Assembly (NCBI RefSeq): GCF_014217605.1
Contig: NZ_CP043640.1
Location: forward strand, 1-64,000
From: Sphingomonas sp. NBWT7
GTDB taxonomy: Bacteria; Pseudomonadota; Alphaproteobacteria; Sphingomonadales; Sphingomonadaceae
Direction: 5' to 3'
DNA: 64,000 bases
Made by a program: the position numbers and the translations under genes. Position 1 is the stretch's first letter, and each line of letters opens with the position of its first letter. Shown here one piece after another: positions 41,952 to 51,081 of the stretch. Below the pieces are notes generated by a model, which ran no database searches, was not told the origin of the DNA, and was given only the letters and a program-made list of their open reading frames with translations.

Positions 41952-43745
41952 ATGGCGTGGGTCCCGATCCTCAACATCGTGCTGACAGTCGTTTTCTTCG
42001 CGATGTTCCCGGTCATATTCCCGCTGTTCCTGATGCCGCAGACCGGCGTGAGCTCGCTCAAGGGCTATGGGATGGGGTTCTTCTATCTCGCCGCGTGGGG
42101 GCCGCTATACGTTATCCTGCATATGATCTGCATGACGCGGGCGGAATCGGCCGCGGCCGGCGTCGCTTCGGGTGGCGTGACGCTCGGTAGCTATGCCGGC
42201 ATCGGCGCGGTCAACGGCGAGACGGCGACGATTGCAGGCTTCATGCTCATGAGCGTGCCCTTCCTGGCCGCCGGGCTGGCGCGTGGTGCCATGTCGATCG
42301 CCGGGCAGTCGATGTCGATGCTCGCTCCGGCACAGAACGCGGCCGAGGCGGCGGCCGTGGAGCAGACGACGGGCAACTACTCCTATGGCAATGTCAGTTG
42401 GGCCAATGCGACGTCGAATATGCGGCAGAGCGACCAATGGTCGACCGCGCCCAGTTTCATGGGCGGCGGCCCGAGCTTCGGGTGGCGTCAGGACAACGGC
42501 GCTGTGGTGTCCGGCTTCGGCAATGGGCAGGACGTCATCGACACCAGCGGCGCGATCTCGCGGCTCGGCTTCACGCCGACCATGAACACCGGCACGGTCG
42601 CGGAATGGCGGGAGATGGCCAGCGAGGCGCACCGGCAGTCGCAGGCCTATGAGAACGCGGCGAACGACATCCTGACCAGCACGCACACCAACCGCAGCGC
42701 GTTCGGCACGTCGAGCGAGCGTTCGTCGGGGTGGGATTCGAGCAGCGGCCGGTCGGCCAACACATCGATCGACCAGTTCGATCGGACGACGGGAAGCAGT
42801 TCGCAGGGGCTGGAGGAACGGTCGTCGACAGGACAAAGCCTGCGGGTTTCGAATGGGCATGATCGCTCAGCGGGGACTCTCGATCAAGTTGCCGGGCGTC
42901 TCGATGGTGGAATTGGTAGTAGCGGCGGGAAAGGTGGTTCAGGCGGGCGGAAGGGCGTCGGTGGGCTCCTCCCGTCTGTGGGCGGAAGCCTTGGGGTCAG
43001 CAAGACCGGATCGCAACAAGACACACTTCGCCATGGCACCGAGGACAGCCGTTCCAGCGGATCGGGCGCTACCACGTCCGACGGTACCTATGAGCGCGAT
43101 GGGGTGTTCAGCCGTGCGTCGCAGTCGTCTTCGTCGTCGGTCGGCACCGAAGACGCGCTGGCGAGGGCCAGGTCTTACTCGGAGACGGCGCGAAAACTGG
43201 AAGAGCTGTCGCAGTCCCTGTCGCGCGATGCGAGCTATGCGGAAACGCATGGGATGCAGCTCAGCGAGAATCTAAGCCAGGATCTTGCCCAATGGTATCG
43301 GCAGCAGCAGGCTTCGAACAGCGGTCTGGATGCTCCTGAGTTGTGGGCCACGGACCTTACGGACCATCAGAGAACCGTTCGCCAGGAAATGATCTCGCGC
43401 TGGATGCAAGATAAACGCGATGCGATCCGCGAGGAGATCCAGGGCCGGATTAACGCGCCGGACCTCGTGGACGTCCATCATATTGACATCGGCGGCGCCG
43501 CCGATGTGCGGGCCACATATCGTCCGCATGGCGTTGGCGGGATCCCCGCAGGACCGGGCGGCGGAAATCCGGGCGCAGCCGCGGAGATCATCGAAGCGGG
43601 ACGGACGTCGCTCAGCGACGATAGAGCTGCGGCGCAAGCGGGGCGGACCAGCAGGGTCCAGGCTTCGGTAGATGGGGGCGTTTGCGGGAGGGGGCGGAAT
43701 CCTACGCTAAGGATTTGGGCCAGCGATATTCCCCGGTTAGATTGA
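41952..43745 (+). pseudogene. traG: F-type TraG, N-terminus lost and C-terminus altered
   Basis: The fragment begins at the IS3 edge in the membrane region (PILNIVLTVVFFAMFPVIFP, GFFYLAAWGPLYVILHMI) and continues with TLGSYAGIGAVNGETATIAG and the long Ser/Gly-rich periplasmic part, as in F-type TraG mating-pair stabilisation proteins. Roughly the first 300 or more residues are missing. At 43674 the Tn3 transposon enters, replacing the natural last 23 residues with 25 residues encoded in the transposon end. The native 3' end is found at 47931-48001. Confidence 0.8.
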
Positions 43746-46593
43746 TGTGTTCCCATCCCAACGGCGAGACGTGGGCGAGTAGATCAGGCGCGATATGGGT
43801 ACCGCTGGCGGCCCGGGTATTGACGACCTCGCCGAGCTTCATGGTGTTCCAGAATATGATGATGGCGGCGAGCAGGTTCATTCCGGCGATGCGATAGTGC
43901 TGGCCTTCGCCGGATCGATCCCGGATTTCACCTCGGCGGTGGAAGCTGATGGCGCGCTTTAGGGCGTGGTGGGCCTCACCCTTGTTGAGGCCGATCTGAG
44001 CCTGGCGCTGGAGGCCGGCATCAAGAATCCAGTCGATCATGAACAGGGTTCGCTCGATGCGGCCCACCTCTCGCAATGCGAGGGCCAGCTCATTCTGGCG
44101 CGGGTAAGAGGCGAGCTTGCGAAGAATCTGGCTGGGGGCGACGATCCCCGCTGCGATCGTCGCCATGATGCGCAGGATGTCGGGCCAGTTGCGCTCGATG
44201 AGCGGTTCATTGATCTTACCTCCGACCAGCGCTCGCACATTGGCCGGCGTCGCGTTGGGCGTGAAGGCATAGAGTCTTTTCTGAGGGAGATCGCGGATAC
44301 GGGGGGCGAACCTGTAGCCGAGCAAGGCGCAGGCGGCGAACACATGATCGGTGAAGCCGCCCGTGTCGGCAAAATGCTGGCGAACGCGGCGGCCCGCGTC
44401 ATTCATGAGCAGCCCGTCCAGGATATAGGGAGCCTCGCTGACCGTTGCCGGGATCACCTGGGTTGCGAACGGCGCATATTGATCGGACACATGGCTGTAT
44501 CCCTTGAGGCCCGGGACGTTGCCATATTTCGCGTTGATCAGATTCATCGCCTCGCCCTGCTCGGTAGCAAGGAAGAACTGCCCGTCGCTGGATGCCGATT
44601 GCCCTTGTCCCCAGAAGGCGGCCATGGGCAGGGCGGCGTGGGCCTCCACGATCATGGCGAGCGCCCGATCATAGGCGCTGCCTTCGACATGCCAGCGCGC
44701 GATCCGCAGCAATTCCCAGAAGCTGTGCGTGTTGGTCGCCGCCGCCATCTTGCGCAAACCGAGATTGACGCCTTCCGCCAGCAACACGTTCATCAGGCCG
44801 ATCCGGTCGCTGCAGGGCGCGCCGGTGCGCAGATGCGTGAACGCCTCGGAAAATCCGGTTCGCTCATCGACTTCCAGCAACAGATCGGTGATCCTCGCGG
44901 GCGGGAGCTGTTGATAGAGATCGAGCACGAGATCCTCGGCCCCTTCGGGCGTGTCGGCCCTCAGCTTGTCGATGTGCAGCTTGCCGTTCTCGATGATGCC
45001 GCCTGGGATCGTGCCGGTTCGCGCCGCGCGGCCAAACTCCTTCAGCCGTGTATCCAGTCGAGCCCTGCGCTCGGCCAGCCATTCGCCGGGTCGCAGCGGC
45101 ACGGCGAGCCGCGCGGTCTGCTCTATCGCCTGTGGCGGGACCAGAAGCTGCTTGAGGTCGCCATAGCGGCGCGATCCCGCCAACCATATGTCACCGGACC
45201 GGAAGGCGTCGCGGATGTGGAACAGCACCGCGATTTCCCAAAGCCGGTGGTCGCCGCTGGGCTCAGCGCGAAGATGACGATGCCATTTCGAGTTGGGACG
45301 TAGAAAATCCACCGGCGGATCGACCTTGATCCCGTTACGCAGCATCGCAACGGCCGCCAGAAGAGGCGTGGCGATCGGCGCCGCCTGCATGTCGAGCAGG
45401 CGCAGCATCCTGGGCGCGTAGAGGCGGAAACGGTGATAGCCGTCCAGCACACGGCTGAGCGGGTCGGCCGCGAGCACGTTGGTCAGCGCGGAGGCCGTGG
45501 CGACAAGGGTTCTGAACCGTTCCCAGCCAGGCCCGGTGGCGATTATCCCGTCCAGGGCCGTGCCATCGTCCTGCGCTCCAAGCAAAGCACCACCGATTTC
45601 GGCAAAGGACTTCAGCGTGTCCCGAACGGCCGCCTTTGCGTCGGCGATCCTGGTGTTGCAAAGGCGTTCGGAGGCCCGATAGAGACGGCCTACGATGCGA
45701 TCGTGGGTCTCCACGATGACATCGGCCAGCGATGACCGCCATTCCAGGGTGCAGACAGCGAGGATCGCAAGCCGCCTGTCTTCGGGCAGATCACGCATGC
45801 CGTCGGCGTAATAGCGCTCGCCCTGCCGGCGAAGCCGGGTCACACGATGCGCCGGCACGCCGTCCAGCAAATCCGCCGGAAGATCGAACCTTTGAAGATA
45901 TTCCAGTCGATCCATCAGCCGGTTAGCGGCTGCTGAATTTGCGCCAACCTCGAACTGTCGCAGCCATACGAAGCGCGTGACGCGACCATCCACCGTATCC
46001 TCCAACAGGTGAGCCAAATTCTCGCTCAGGGTTGGCGTGATGCGATGGGCGATAAGATCCTCGATCCGGCGCTCGGCCTCAACCAGCGCATCGGCGCAAA
46101 GGCGCTCGATCGTCGAGGAGCCGGGAAGGATCGTGCGGGTGCGGCGACACTCCGCAACGAAGCGACGGGCAAGATCCTCATTCGATGTCGCCGCCTCGGC
46201 TTCCCGAGCGATCCATTCGCGCAAATCCCGTGCGCCCCGCCCCGAAAAGGAGCGATAGCCGTAGATTCGGCGAAGGTCCGCCAGATGCTCGTGCCGGGTC
46301 TCCTCGCGCGCGGCATAGAGGAGTAGATCGTCGCTGGTCAGGCCGAGCTGGGCCGCGATGAAATCCGATACCTGCGCCGGGATCAACTCGCCAGGAGCGA
46401 GCACCCGGCCCGGGTAGCGCAGGACGCACAGTTGCAGCGCGAAGCCAAAACGATTGTGGGCGCGCCGGCGCTGGCGGATATGCCCGAGATCCTCATCGCT
46501 GAGGGTATAGTGCCGCAGCAGCTCACCTTGATCGACCGGCAAGTGAAGCAGCGCCTCGCGCTGTCGATCGGTCAGGGTCACGCGACGCGGCAT
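43702..46593 (-). CDS. tnpA: Tn3-family transposase TnpA
   Basis: 963 aa, the usual size. The N-terminal DNA-binding region (PRRVTLTDRQREALLHLP) is followed by the C-terminal DDE catalytic part (SASSDGQFFLATE, LMNDAGRRVRQHFADTGGFT, MNLLAAIIIFWNT). It performs replicative transposition. The stop is inside the left terminal repeat. No lesion was seen. Confidence 0.93.
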   Translation of the reverse strand: MPRRVTLTDRQREALLHLPVDQGELLRHYTLSDEDLGHIRQRRRAHNRFGFALQLCVLRYPGRVLAPGELIPAQVSDFIAAQLGLTSDDLLLYAAREETRHEHLADLRRIYGYRSFSGRGARDLREWIAREAEAATSNEDLARRFVAECRRTRTILPGSSTIERLCADALVEAERRIEDLIAHRITPTLSENLAHLLEDTVDGRVTRFVWLRQFEVGANSAAANRLMDRLEYLQRFDLPADLLDGVPAHRVTRLRRQGERYYADGMRDLPEDRRLAILAVCTLEWRSSLADVIVETHDRIVGRLYRASERLCNTRIADAKAAVRDTLKSFAEIGGALLGAQDDGTALDGIIATGPGWERFRTLVATASALTNVLAADPLSRVLDGYHRFRLYAPRMLRLLDMQAAPIATPLLAAVAMLRNGIKVDPPVDFLRPNSKWHRHLRAEPSGDHRLWEIAVLFHIRDAFRSGDIWLAGSRRYGDLKQLLVPPQAIEQTARLAVPLRPGEWLAERRARLDTRLKEFGRAARTGTIPGGIIENGKLHIDKLRADTPEGAEDLVLDLYQQLPPARITDLLLEVDERTGFSEAFTHLRTGAPCSDRIGLMNVLLAEGVNLGLRKMAAATNTHSFWELLRIARWHVEGSAYDRALAMIVEAHAALPMAAFWGQGQSASSDGQFFLATEQGEAMNLINAKYGNVPGLKGYSHVSDQYAPFATQVIPATVSEAPYILDGLLMNDAGRRVRQHFADTGGFTDHVFAACALLGYRFAPRIRDLPQKRLYAFTPNATPANVRALVGGKINEPLIERNWPDILRIMATIAAGIVAPSQILRKLASYPRQNELALALREVGRIERTLFMIDWILDAGLQRQAQIGLNKGEAHHALKRAISFHRRGEIRDRSGEGQHYRIAGMNLLAAIIIFWNTMKLGEVVNTRAASGTHIAPDLLAHVSPLGWEHINLTGEYRWPKSLA

Positions 46594-46718
46594 ACATGCT
46601 CCTTATTCTTTCCGAGCTACGGTTTGAGATAGCTTGATTGAGATGCTGGTTAAGATACACAATAGCCCAATCTTATGTGCTCATGTTCGTCACCGCCTCA
46701 AACCTTCGTTTGTGATCC
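46594..46718. promoter_or_regulatory. res site and divergent promoters of the Tn3 transposon
   Basis: 125-bp region between the divergent tnpA and tnpR genes, AT-richer than its surroundings, with inverted elements such as GGTTTGAG (46620) and CTCAAACC (46697). It should contain the resolution site. Confidence 0.7.
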
Positions 46719-47339
46719 ATGCTGATCGGCTACGCCCGCGTGTCCAAAGCCGACGGCTCGCAGTCGCTCGACCTGCAGCACGATGCCCTTCGCGCTGCCG
46801 GTGTCGAGCCAGGCAATATCTATGATGATCGTGCATCCGGTAGCCGTGATGATCGCCCCGGTCTTGCCGCCTGCCTGAAATCGTTGCGCGACGGCGATGT
46901 CCTCATCGTTTGGAAGCTCGACCGGCTCGGCCGAACGCTCACCCACCTGGTCAGCACGGTGCAGAATCTGTCGGATCGCGGTATCGGTCTGCGGGTGCTC
47001 ACCGGCAAGGGCGCGCAGATCGACACCACGACGCCATCGGGCCGGATGGTGTTCGGCATTTTTGCCACACTGGCGGAGTTTGAGCGGGATATGATCCGCG
47101 AGCGCACCATGGCTGGCCTGGCCGCTGCCCGCGCGCGGGGACGCAAGGGTGGCCGCAAGTTCGCCCTCTCCAAGGCCCAGGTGCGGCTCGCTCAGGCTGC
47201 TATGGCCCAACGCGACACGTCCGTTTCCGACCTCTGCAAGGAACTCGGGATCGAGCGCGTCACTCTCTACCGCTATGTCGGTCCCAACGGGGAACTCCGG
47301 GATTACGGTCAGCGCGTGCTTGCTGCCAAAACGCGATGA
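46719..47339 (+). CDS. tnpR: Serine resolvase TnpR
   Basis: 206 aa. The catalytic domain has MLIGYARVSKADGSQSLDLQ (Ser9) and LDRLGRTLTHLV, FATLAEFERDMIRERT; the C-terminal helix-turn-helix is VSDLCKELGIERVTLYRYVG. It resolves cointegrates at the res site upstream. The end overlaps the GNAT start by 4 bp, making the passenger gene part of the tnpR transcript. Confidence 0.92.
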   Translation: MLIGYARVSKADGSQSLDLQHDALRAAGVEPGNIYDDRASGSRDDRPGLAACLKSLRDGDVLIVWKLDRLGRTLTHLVSTVQNLSDRGIGLRVLTGKGAQIDTTTPSGRMVFGIFATLAEFERDMIRERTMAGLAAARARGRKGGRKFALSKAQVRLAQAAMAQRDTSVSDLCKELGIERVTLYRYVGPNGELRDYGQRVLAAKTR

Positions 47340-47866
47340 TGATGACGGGAGCCCCGATCAAACTTACCCAAGCGGACGCCGCAGACGTTGCAGACCTGTA
47401 CAACCGTTGCAGCGACTATTTCCTGTTGCAGGACGGGGCCGCGCCCACGCTGGACGGTGCTCGCGAGCTTTTCTCCGATGTGCCGCCCGAAAAGAGCGCC
47501 CACAATCAAGCTGTCCTGGGATGGAAGGGGCCTGGCGGCCTATATGCAATCGCGGCCATCCTCCGCGATTATCCGCGTGATGGCACATGGTATCTCGGCT
47601 TCATGATCGTAGATGCCGCACAGCGTGGTCGTGGCGTCGGACGCTCAATTTACTCGACGGTCGAAAGCTGGGCCGCTGCGAGAGGTGCCACAGAGATTCG
47701 GTTGGCCGTGCTGGAAGCGAATGAAGCGGCAGAGCGATTTTGGCGTTCTCTCGGCTTCATTGAGTATCGGCGCGTTGGGCCAGACACCTTCAAAATGCGT
47801 AGCCATCGCCGGATAGAACTGAGCCGTCGCCTTTCTGGCGCGACCGTAGAAGGCAGCAACAAGTAA
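47336..47866 (+). CDS. GNAT-family N-acetyltransferase (transposon passenger)
   Basis: 176 aa from ATG 47336, overlapping the tnpR stop (ATGA). The acetyl-CoA-binding motif GRGVGRSIYSTVESWAAARG and the following ERFWRSLGFIEYRR are typical of GNAT enzymes. The N-terminal part (GAPIKLTQADAADVADLYNR) is the substrate side. The substrate is unknown; it could be an antibiotic, a toxin or a metabolite. It is the only passenger, and it is coupled to tnpR, suggesting a selected function. Confidence 0.8.
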   Translation: MMMTGAPIKLTQADAADVADLYNRCSDYFLLQDGAAPTLDGARELFSDVPPEKSAHNQAVLGWKGPGGLYAIAAILRDYPRDGTWYLGFMIVDAAQRGRGVGRSIYSTVESWAAARGATEIRLAVLEANEAAERFWRSLGFIEYRRVGPDTFKMRSHRRIELSRRLSGATVEGSNK

Positions 47867-47930
47867 GATCTCGCGCCGGCTATCTGGGCGAGCTTGGCGT
47901 AGGATTCCGCCCCCTCCCGCAAACGCCCCC

Positions 47931-48001
47931 TAGATGTACAATCAGAGGTACACGACGATCACAACAAAGGGTTCTTCAACGATCCCGAATTGCGGAAGTG
48001 A
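47931..48001 (+). pseudogene. traG: Displaced native 3' end of traG
   Basis: Joining 43673 to 47936 in frame restores ...ASVDVQSEVHDDHNKGFF and NDPELRK followed by TGA at 47999-48001. This is the original C-terminus of the F-type TraG, separated by the Tn3 transposon. Confidence 0.75.
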
Positions 48002-48009
48002 TCGCCGTG

Positions 48010-48207
48010 TCAGATCGCCAACGCCAGATAGGTCCCAGCGGCAACGATCAGGCCAAGCGAAATGACGCCACCGATGGTCGCGCCAAGCGAAGGATTGACG
48101 CCGCCGGCATCGGAATCCGTCAAATCGATCAGTGGCGGTTCCTCCTGCCGAAGCATGGGGCCCGCCGCGTTCTGCTGAGTCAGCAGATATGTGGTGGTGT
48201 CCAGCAT
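48010..48207 (-). CDS. Small protein with double-glycine-like leader
   Basis: 65 aa with a near-ideal ribosome site (GGAGGT, 48215-48220) 7 bp before ATG 48207. The first half is hydrophilic and acidic and ends LIDLTDSDAGG, which resembles a double-glycine leader. The second half (VNPSLGATIGGVISLGLIV then AAGTYLALAI) is a hydrophobic Gly-rich helix. It may be a bacteriocin-like or other exported peptide, or just a single-pass membrane protein. No transporter or modifying enzyme is next to it. Confidence 0.55.
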   Translation of the reverse strand: MLDTTTYLLTQQNAAGPMLRQEEPPLIDLTDSDAGGVNPSLGATIGGVISLGLIVAAGTYLALAI

Positions 48208-48284
48208 TGCTCATACCTCCGAACGTCCCAAACATACGACGTTCGAGGTTTGTTCACAAGCTGGTTGAGGGCGGAGCTTTCCTG

Positions 48285-48608
48285 ATGGGAGCCCGCTTCC
48301 GGGAGAAGGACCAACGGCCAAGCCCGCTGGAGCATCTGAACCTCGCGAATACGCTGGTTTTCGGATTCTCGTGGATGCTCGTTATGGCGATCGGCCTGAT
48401 GCCGATCTTCGAGACGATCATTCAGCGGCCGCCGTCGATGTCGATGCCGGCGGTGATCGCGTTCTTCACGGCCGTGGGCAGCGGTGTGGTGCTGAAGCGT
48501 CATTATTCTTGGGCGGGGATTGTGCTGCACATCTTCGGGCAGATCCTCATCTGGTTGTCGATCTTCGTTATGTCGCTGGCGGCGGTCTTGTATGCGCGAG
48601 CTGGATGA
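48285..48608 (+). CDS. Small membrane protein
   Basis: 107 aa from ATG 48285, with GGAG 9 bp upstream. Three transmembrane helices: LVFGFSWMLVMAIGLMPIF, MPAVIAFFTAVGSGVVL and VLHIFGQILIWLSIFVMSLA. No family is recognised. It is divergent from the small leader-peptide gene and could be a partner such as an immunity protein, though nothing but proximity supports that. Confidence 0.55.
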   Translation: MGARFREKDQRPSPLEHLNLANTLVFGFSWMLVMAIGLMPIFETIIQRPPSMSMPAVIAFFTAVGSGVVLKRHYSWAGIVLHIFGQILIWLSIFVMSLAAVLYARAG

Positions 48609-48754
48609 AGGCATCGCAGCTCCAAGGCCACGGACGCGGCACAGCGAGCTCGATCCGGATTTTTGGGCGACGGCTGATTACCTGCTCATTGGTGAAAGGG
48701 GAGCAGCTGAAAGTCCGCTTGCCATCCATGTGGTATTTTGACGAGCTCACTGTC

Positions 48755-49573
48755 TCATGATCGAGCCGCCTTCTCTGCCTCCTCGAAAGCTGTGATCGCC
48801 GACTCATGCTCGCGAACCAGTATCTGGAACGCCTCGAACGCAGAATAGCAGCGCTCGCGCTCCGTCGCTAAGAGATCGGCGATCTTATCAAGGTCGAAGG
48901 GATCACGGCCACCGAAGCCATAACAGATCTGGCCCGTCGTCTCATTGACGTGACGACTTACGAGGTCGGTCATTCCGATTACAAACTTGGGGGAAAATCG
49001 ATGGTTATAAGCATTGCGGAAATCGAGCGTGCTTTCCTTATATTGGCTGGCCCCGATGGCTTCGACACGTCGTTTGAACCGCGTGTATCGGCGCCACCCA
49101 CGCCCATACTGATCAGTCGTATTGAGCCAGATCTCACCATCAAGTGGTAGATCATCCTTCCAGTCGGTCAGGTTCTTGGCCATGTTCGCCTGGTGACAGA
49201 GATGTGCCGACGCGAAGGCAAAGCGCGATCGGATCACATACGGCAGGTTGACCGCGTTGGTGGCGAGCACGTCGATGAACTCGTGCGTCGCCTCCATCTT
49301 CTCATCGTCCGACAAGTTGGCAACGACCCTGGCCCACGCCTGCAGGCGATGGACGTGGTTGGTCAGGTCGTTGACGATGTTGGCAAGTTCGGACGAAAAC
49401 TCATCCAGCATCTGAGAGTAGGCCATCCAAATCGCGCCGAGGGGATTCGGAAGGTTGCGCCAACGATAGGGCATGAACTTGCCAGCCACGGGCAGGCCAT
49501 CGCGGATCTCGCGATAGGCAGCGTACAAACCAAGCGCCAGCCGAGACTGCTCGGCAGTCGGATCAGCGCCCAT
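48755..49573 (-). CDS. Helical protein with HEPN-like RNxxxH motif
   Basis: 272 aa, almost entirely helical. Residues 176-181 read RNAYNH within STLDFRNAYNHRFSPKF, an exact RNxxxH motif as in HEPN ribonucleases. The middle is long and helical (FSSELANIVNDLTNHVHRLQ, SRFAFASAHLCHQANMAKNL). No known family is recognised, so the HEPN assignment is a hypothesis from the motif and helicity. It is the last gene of a coupled trio; its start overlaps the nuclease-like gene by 11 bp. Length and coupling suggest an effector. Confidence 0.65.
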   Translation of the reverse strand: MGADPTAEQSRLALGLYAAYREIRDGLPVAGKFMPYRWRNLPNPLGAIWMAYSQMLDEFSSELANIVNDLTNHVHRLQAWARVVANLSDDEKMEATHEFIDVLATNAVNLPYVIRSRFAFASAHLCHQANMAKNLTDWKDDLPLDGEIWLNTTDQYGRGWRRYTRFKRRVEAIGASQYKESTLDFRNAYNHRFSPKFVIGMTDLVSRHVNETTGQICYGFGGRDPFDLDKIADLLATERERCYSAFEAFQILVREHESAITAFEEAEKAARS

Positions 49574-50360
49574 AGCGAAAAATCCAGTCGGCGACAGCTT
49601 CCAAGAGTTCGTTCACGTTGCTGCTGCCGACCACGATATTCTCGTGAGGCTCGATGCCGTGATACCGCGTCAGCGCGGCTGCGCCGCCCGAGAAGCCTGT
49701 CCGCCGCGCGATGATATTCTTGGTCCGCCTGTTCTCCTGCCAATAGGTCACGATTGCCCTGTGCTTCGATGTGCTCGGGCTTCCGGGATGGAGCGCGCGC
49801 GCTTCGGGAAAATGCATGTGACGATGGTGCGCGTGAAGGAGCGTAACGTCATACAGCCGGGCAATGAACGCGCGCATTTCATCGACGCTGCCAGGCGTTC
49901 CGACGTCCTTGCAGTCGATAGCCACGCGGGGCCGGCCCACGGGGATACCGCCGCCGGGCGCGCTGCGCAGACTCGCGCCGACGCTGGCGGGAACCACGGC
50001 AATATCCATCTCGTGCGTAGCGCCACTTCGTCCCCCAAACTGGATCCCGTTCCAGATCTCCCATGCGGGCAGCCGACGCCAGCGGTAGCCGATCACGCTG
50101 CCATTGTTGGTTCCCTGAGAGGCACTGGCAACACCGGTCGGTACGCCGCCCCGCTGGATAAAGCGTCGATCCGTGTCACCGGGATTGATACGTGACCCGT
50201 CGGACCGCTGGATCCAAACCTCGAAACCGCGAACCTTAAGCTCGCGCGCAATGCCCGTCATGACAAACAGCTCGAAGATCCGACCGGCTCCGCCAGCATT
50301 CTGCAGCGTCGTGGCGCTGCCGAGCACCGCGTTGAGGGCGTTTTGGACATCAGTGATCAT
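49563..50360 (-). CDS. PD-(D/E)XK nuclease-like protein of unknown family
   Basis: 265 aa. Three elements of the restriction-endonuclease fold are visible: an acidic helix residue (Glu30 in AGRIFELFVMTGIARELK), Asp119 in ATHEMDIAVVP and the D-X-K pair Asp149/Lys151 in RPRVAIDCKDVG. A His-rich stretch follows (LLHAHHRHMHFPEARALHPG). The C-terminus includes GSSNVNELLEAVADWIF. It probably cleaves nucleic acid. The gene is coupled to the small protein upstream (ATGA, 4-bp overlap) and to the HEPN-like gene downstream. No close named family could be recognised by eye. Confidence 0.65.
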   Translation of the reverse strand: MITDVQNALNAVLGSATTLQNAGGAGRIFELFVMTGIARELKVRGFEVWIQRSDGSRINPGDTDRRFIQRGGVPTGVASASQGTNNGSVIGYRWRRLPAWEIWNGIQFGGRSGATHEMDIAVVPASVGASLRSAPGGGIPVGRPRVAIDCKDVGTPGSVDEMRAFIARLYDVTLLHAHHRHMHFPEARALHPGSPSTSKHRAIVTYWQENRRTKNIIARRTGFSGGAAALTRYHGIEPHENIVVGSSNVNELLEAVADWIFRYGR

Positions 50361-50872
50361 ATCTGGGTCTGGCCCCGCACTTGTGACGACCAGCTTTCGA
50401 GGGCCAGGCGTAACTTGGGGATAACAGACCGTGATTGATCGGCGCCCGACCGGTCGACTTTTAGCTGGTCCTCACCAAGAGCAAGCACGATCAGCGGAAC
50501 GCCGGCAGCCTCGCCCGTGACCAGGCCGGTTTTGGTGATCTCGCCGTCCAAAATGGCGTCGAGGTTCTCGAAGCACGCGGCCAGTTCTTCCAAGGTCGAA
50601 TCGAGGCGGTCAGCGACATACTGCGTCGCCCACTCGATCTGGTCGTCGCCGACGATCGGCTGCGGCTCGGCGGCGATCAATTTGGGTTCACCGGTTGCCT
50701 TCGGTTGTTCCCCGTTTCGAAGCTCTCGGCGTGAGGATGCAAGGGCGTCGGGCGTCTCTTCGGTCTCGCGCCCCCGCCGAATACCATCGATCAACTCGAA
50801 CGCGAGCCAATCGGCCCCCACCGCGGTCAAGGTCTCGATCAACGGGATCAAGCGACGGTCAATTGCCGCCAT
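50357..50872 (-). CDS. Small protein of unknown function (first gene of trio)
   Basis: 171 aa, acidic, two-part: an N-terminal helical segment (RRLIPLIETLTAVGADWLAF), a charged linker, then a conserved-looking helical C-terminus (ATQYVADRLDSTLEELAACF, GEAAGVPLIVLALGEDQL). No family is recognised. A 209-bp gap (50873-51081, no gene seen) separates it from the YhaN-like gene, so it probably has its own promoter. It may be a sensor or regulator for the two downstream proteins. Confidence 0.6.
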   Translation of the reverse strand: MAAIDRRLIPLIETLTAVGADWLAFELIDGIRRGRETEETPDALASSRRELRNGEQPKATGEPKLIAAEPQPIVGDDQIEWATQYVADRLDSTLEELAACFENLDAILDGEITKTGLVTGEAAGVPLIVLALGEDQLKVDRSGADQSRSVIPKLRLALESWSSQVRGQTQI

Positions 50873-51081
50873 CTAGCGCCGCGACCCATGTGTGGCCGCA
50901 TTGTGCCGCTCAGCGAGCCGGTCAGGTTGTTTCAAATGACGATCCCTTGAATAGCGTAGAGCGACTGCCGCACGCCGCTACTTGTGGTGAGAACGGCACG
51001 GGACCGCAACAAATCATCGGCTGAAATCGGATCGAATGGGCTATCAGTGCCGTTCGACTGCCCGACAGGATCACGGCAGTC

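Larger units (their letters stand above)
43674..47930. mobile_element. Tn3-family transposon, 4257 bp, with 5-bp target duplication TAGAT
   Basis: The 38-bp terminal repeats at 43674-43711 and 47893-47930 match at 37 of 38 bases (start GGGGGCGTTTGCGGGAGGGG). The target duplication TAGAT is at 43669-43673 and 47931-47935. It carries tnpA, a res region, tnpR and a GNAT acetyltransferase. It is inserted in traG, 23 codons before the stop. Confidence 0.95.
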
